A stretch of DNA of 64,000 nucleotides from Pagrus major (Eukaryota; Chordata; Actinopteri; Spariformes; Sparidae). This document shows positions 62,230 through 64,000 of this stretch, in pieces (the first letter of the stretch is position 1; the number at the start of each line of letters is the position of its first letter). Location: the NCBI RefSeq assembly GCF_040436345.1, contig NC_133223.1, positions 24,430,410 through 24,494,409 on the forward strand, in the 5' to 3' direction. Both the position numbers and the translations under genes were made by a program. The notes under the pieces are model-generated. The model was given only the letters and a program-made list of their open reading frames with translations, made no database searches and was not told the origin of the DNA.

Positions 62230-64000
62230 CTGAAACAGGAAGAGGCACACAACATAAACATTTAAGTCCACTTCCACCTTCTATTTCTCCTCCGTCCCAC
62301 GAGGAAGTTGTTGACCGCCTGGGAAAATTAATTCTGAGCCGTCGCCACCTCCAGCTTTTAAGTCTTCGCTACCTTTAATCCCATTGTTATTTCAGACAAA
62401 ACAGCAGCAGCCTGCTTAAATGGAGAGATGGGAGTTTGGAGAGCAGAGATGTCAGAAAGTAAGATTAGCTTGATGAACACAACGGCTTTAAAAAAAAAAA
62501 AAAGACAGTAGTCTCAGCAGTATTTTCTAATCCGTTATGGAATTTCAGAAGAATACAGATTATCCGATTATGATAACATTCAACCTTATCTGAAAGTAAA
62601 GGTGTCTTTATTTGCTAAATGTTACGGCCAATCTACACAGCACAACACAATGAGTGAGCTGATAAGAATGTGACATTTGCCTTTAAGGTAAAGTTTGTTA
62701 GGAGCAGCAACAGCAGACTAAACACAACAGGATGCTCTTATCTAGAGGAAACAATTAGGTCTCAACGCAATATACAGGACAGATAATGAAGAGGAATGAC
62801 GCCAGGTTAAAACTATTGCAAACTTTCATAAAAAGCCACAAACAGGCAGCGGTGGAACAGTTTGACCTGTCAGGATAACTGCTTTTGTTGATAAAAAATT
62901 ATTGTCATTTAATAAAAATGTTTTATGCCACTGATACAATGATAATATATCAGTGTAATAATTCAAGTACACCCTTTCAAAGAGCATTGAATTTTAGGTC
63001 TTAAGAATGTTCAGACAGACTTCTCTTGTTTGGTGTGTTTGTGGCAAAGAGAATAAATCTAAAGGAATGAAAGGCTACCAGCGCAGCACTCCTTGTTTTT
63101 CTAGATGGGCGAGGGAACTAGTCTCAGGGATACATCTTAAGAGGCTCCGAAGCAACACACATAGGTTTTACGAAAAACCTTGAGGGGATCTGGGGACAAA
63201 TTTTTAGACACCTTAATTCTGCCGTTTCTTGGCTGAAGTCCCTGTTATTTGATATCCAGGTGTGCCACTCTTCGCCATGTGTTTTATGTTATCATCTCTG
63301 TCTAGTCTGGCCTTTTGTGGTTTTTGTCTTTTTGATCTTTTTTTAATGTGGGGTGTGTACGTTTGTCCATTTGTTTGTAGTTGTCATTTTTTCTGTTTAT
63401 ATGATGAAAATGAAATACAAGAGCAAAAAAAAAGAAAGAACAATCAGACATTGAGCTGGAACGTTGAGTATCGAAATATCCTAAAAAAACTGAAATAAAA
63501 TATAACCACACAACCAGAACAATAATCAAAGTAAACGCAGCAGGCAACAATGAGATCAGCCATGGTCATGTACATGTATATAATAGTTGTCCAAAGTTCC
63601 TGTGCTAGCAGTGTAAACACCAACTTCCTGGCTAGCTGCACGGCTAACTGAGCTACAGTAGCTATAGTCATAAACAGAATACAGTTAGCAGCAGTAAGCT
63701 AATCTGTTGAATTGCTGCCCCTATATGTTGGGGTATGAGTTCAACAGTGGCCAATTCTTACATATTGCACCTTTAAGGGTAAATATAACTGATAATATTA
63801 GAATAATAATTGTGTATAGGCATCTATTATGACACCATTATAAATTCTGAGATGGTTATTGTACCATTAAACTCTCTCAGCGTTGCAACCCTTGTCGATT
63901 AAGTAATTAACATGACAGGCCTATTGACATTCGAGCAGATTTTAATATTCAAGAATTCTACTTTAATATTTAGTTAACTTAAAAAAATACTGCCTTTCAT
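62230..64000 (-). other. dars1 first intron (partial)
   Basis: AT-rich, with an interspersed repeat at about 63635-63780 (AGCTGCACGGCTAACTGAGC, CAGTTAGCAGCAGTAAGC, CCAATTCTTACATATTGCAC) and a MITE right end at 63914-63923. No CpG-rich first exon or plausible start codon seen, so exon 1 should be to the right of the window. Confidence 0.5.

Overview
This is a vertebrate nuclear window. Four multi-exon protein genes with GT-AG introns sit among microsatellites, a minisatellite and many interspersed repeats of the kinds common in teleost fish. The compact genes and repeat types suggest a ray-finned fish, probably a percomorph. That assignment rests on recognised repeat style and protein resemblance, not on a search. 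I see no bacterial, viral or CRISPR features.

Layout: 1-3861 is intergenic, with a TG microsatellite and a GGTTGG-type minisatellite. 3862-13285 (minus) holds the complete coding region of gmppa, the GDP-mannose pyrophosphorylase alpha/regulatory subunit: 12 coding exons, 422 codons. 13286-17519 is intergenic, with a CRE-like site, a GGAT microsatellite and a MITE. 17520-23194 (minus) holds complete pnkd, a membrane-anchored metallo-beta-lactamase-fold protein: 9 coding exons, 359 codons. 25410-29193 (plus) holds complete tmbim1, a seven-helix BAX-inhibitor-motif protein: 11 coding exons, 325 codons, with a possible untranslated exon near 24180. 30103-62229 (minus) holds dars1, cytosolic aspartyl-tRNA synthetase: 17 coding exons visible, and the start codon lies beyond 64000. 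All exon joins were built by hand from splice signals, reading phase and family resemblance. The summed lengths of the three complete genes are exact multiples of three.

The genes do not form a pathway: sugar-nucleotide supply, synaptic/detoxification-type hydrolase fold, endolysosomal or ER/Golgi calcium and cell-death control, and translation. pnkd and tmbim1 are divergent neighbours, as in the human 2q35 arrangement, where GMPPA is also nearby. tmbim1 and dars1 converge tail to tail with possible 3-prime-end overlap.

No clear unknown system was found. The points most worth a second look are: an Asp-to-Asn change at the conserved YDTQ position of Tmbim1; an apparent non-canonical TG 3-prime splice site in dars1 beside a CA repeat; an inverted pair of related repeats flanking two dars1 exons, which could favour exon circularisation; a lysine-rich N-terminal extension of AspRS; and several nested transposable elements.
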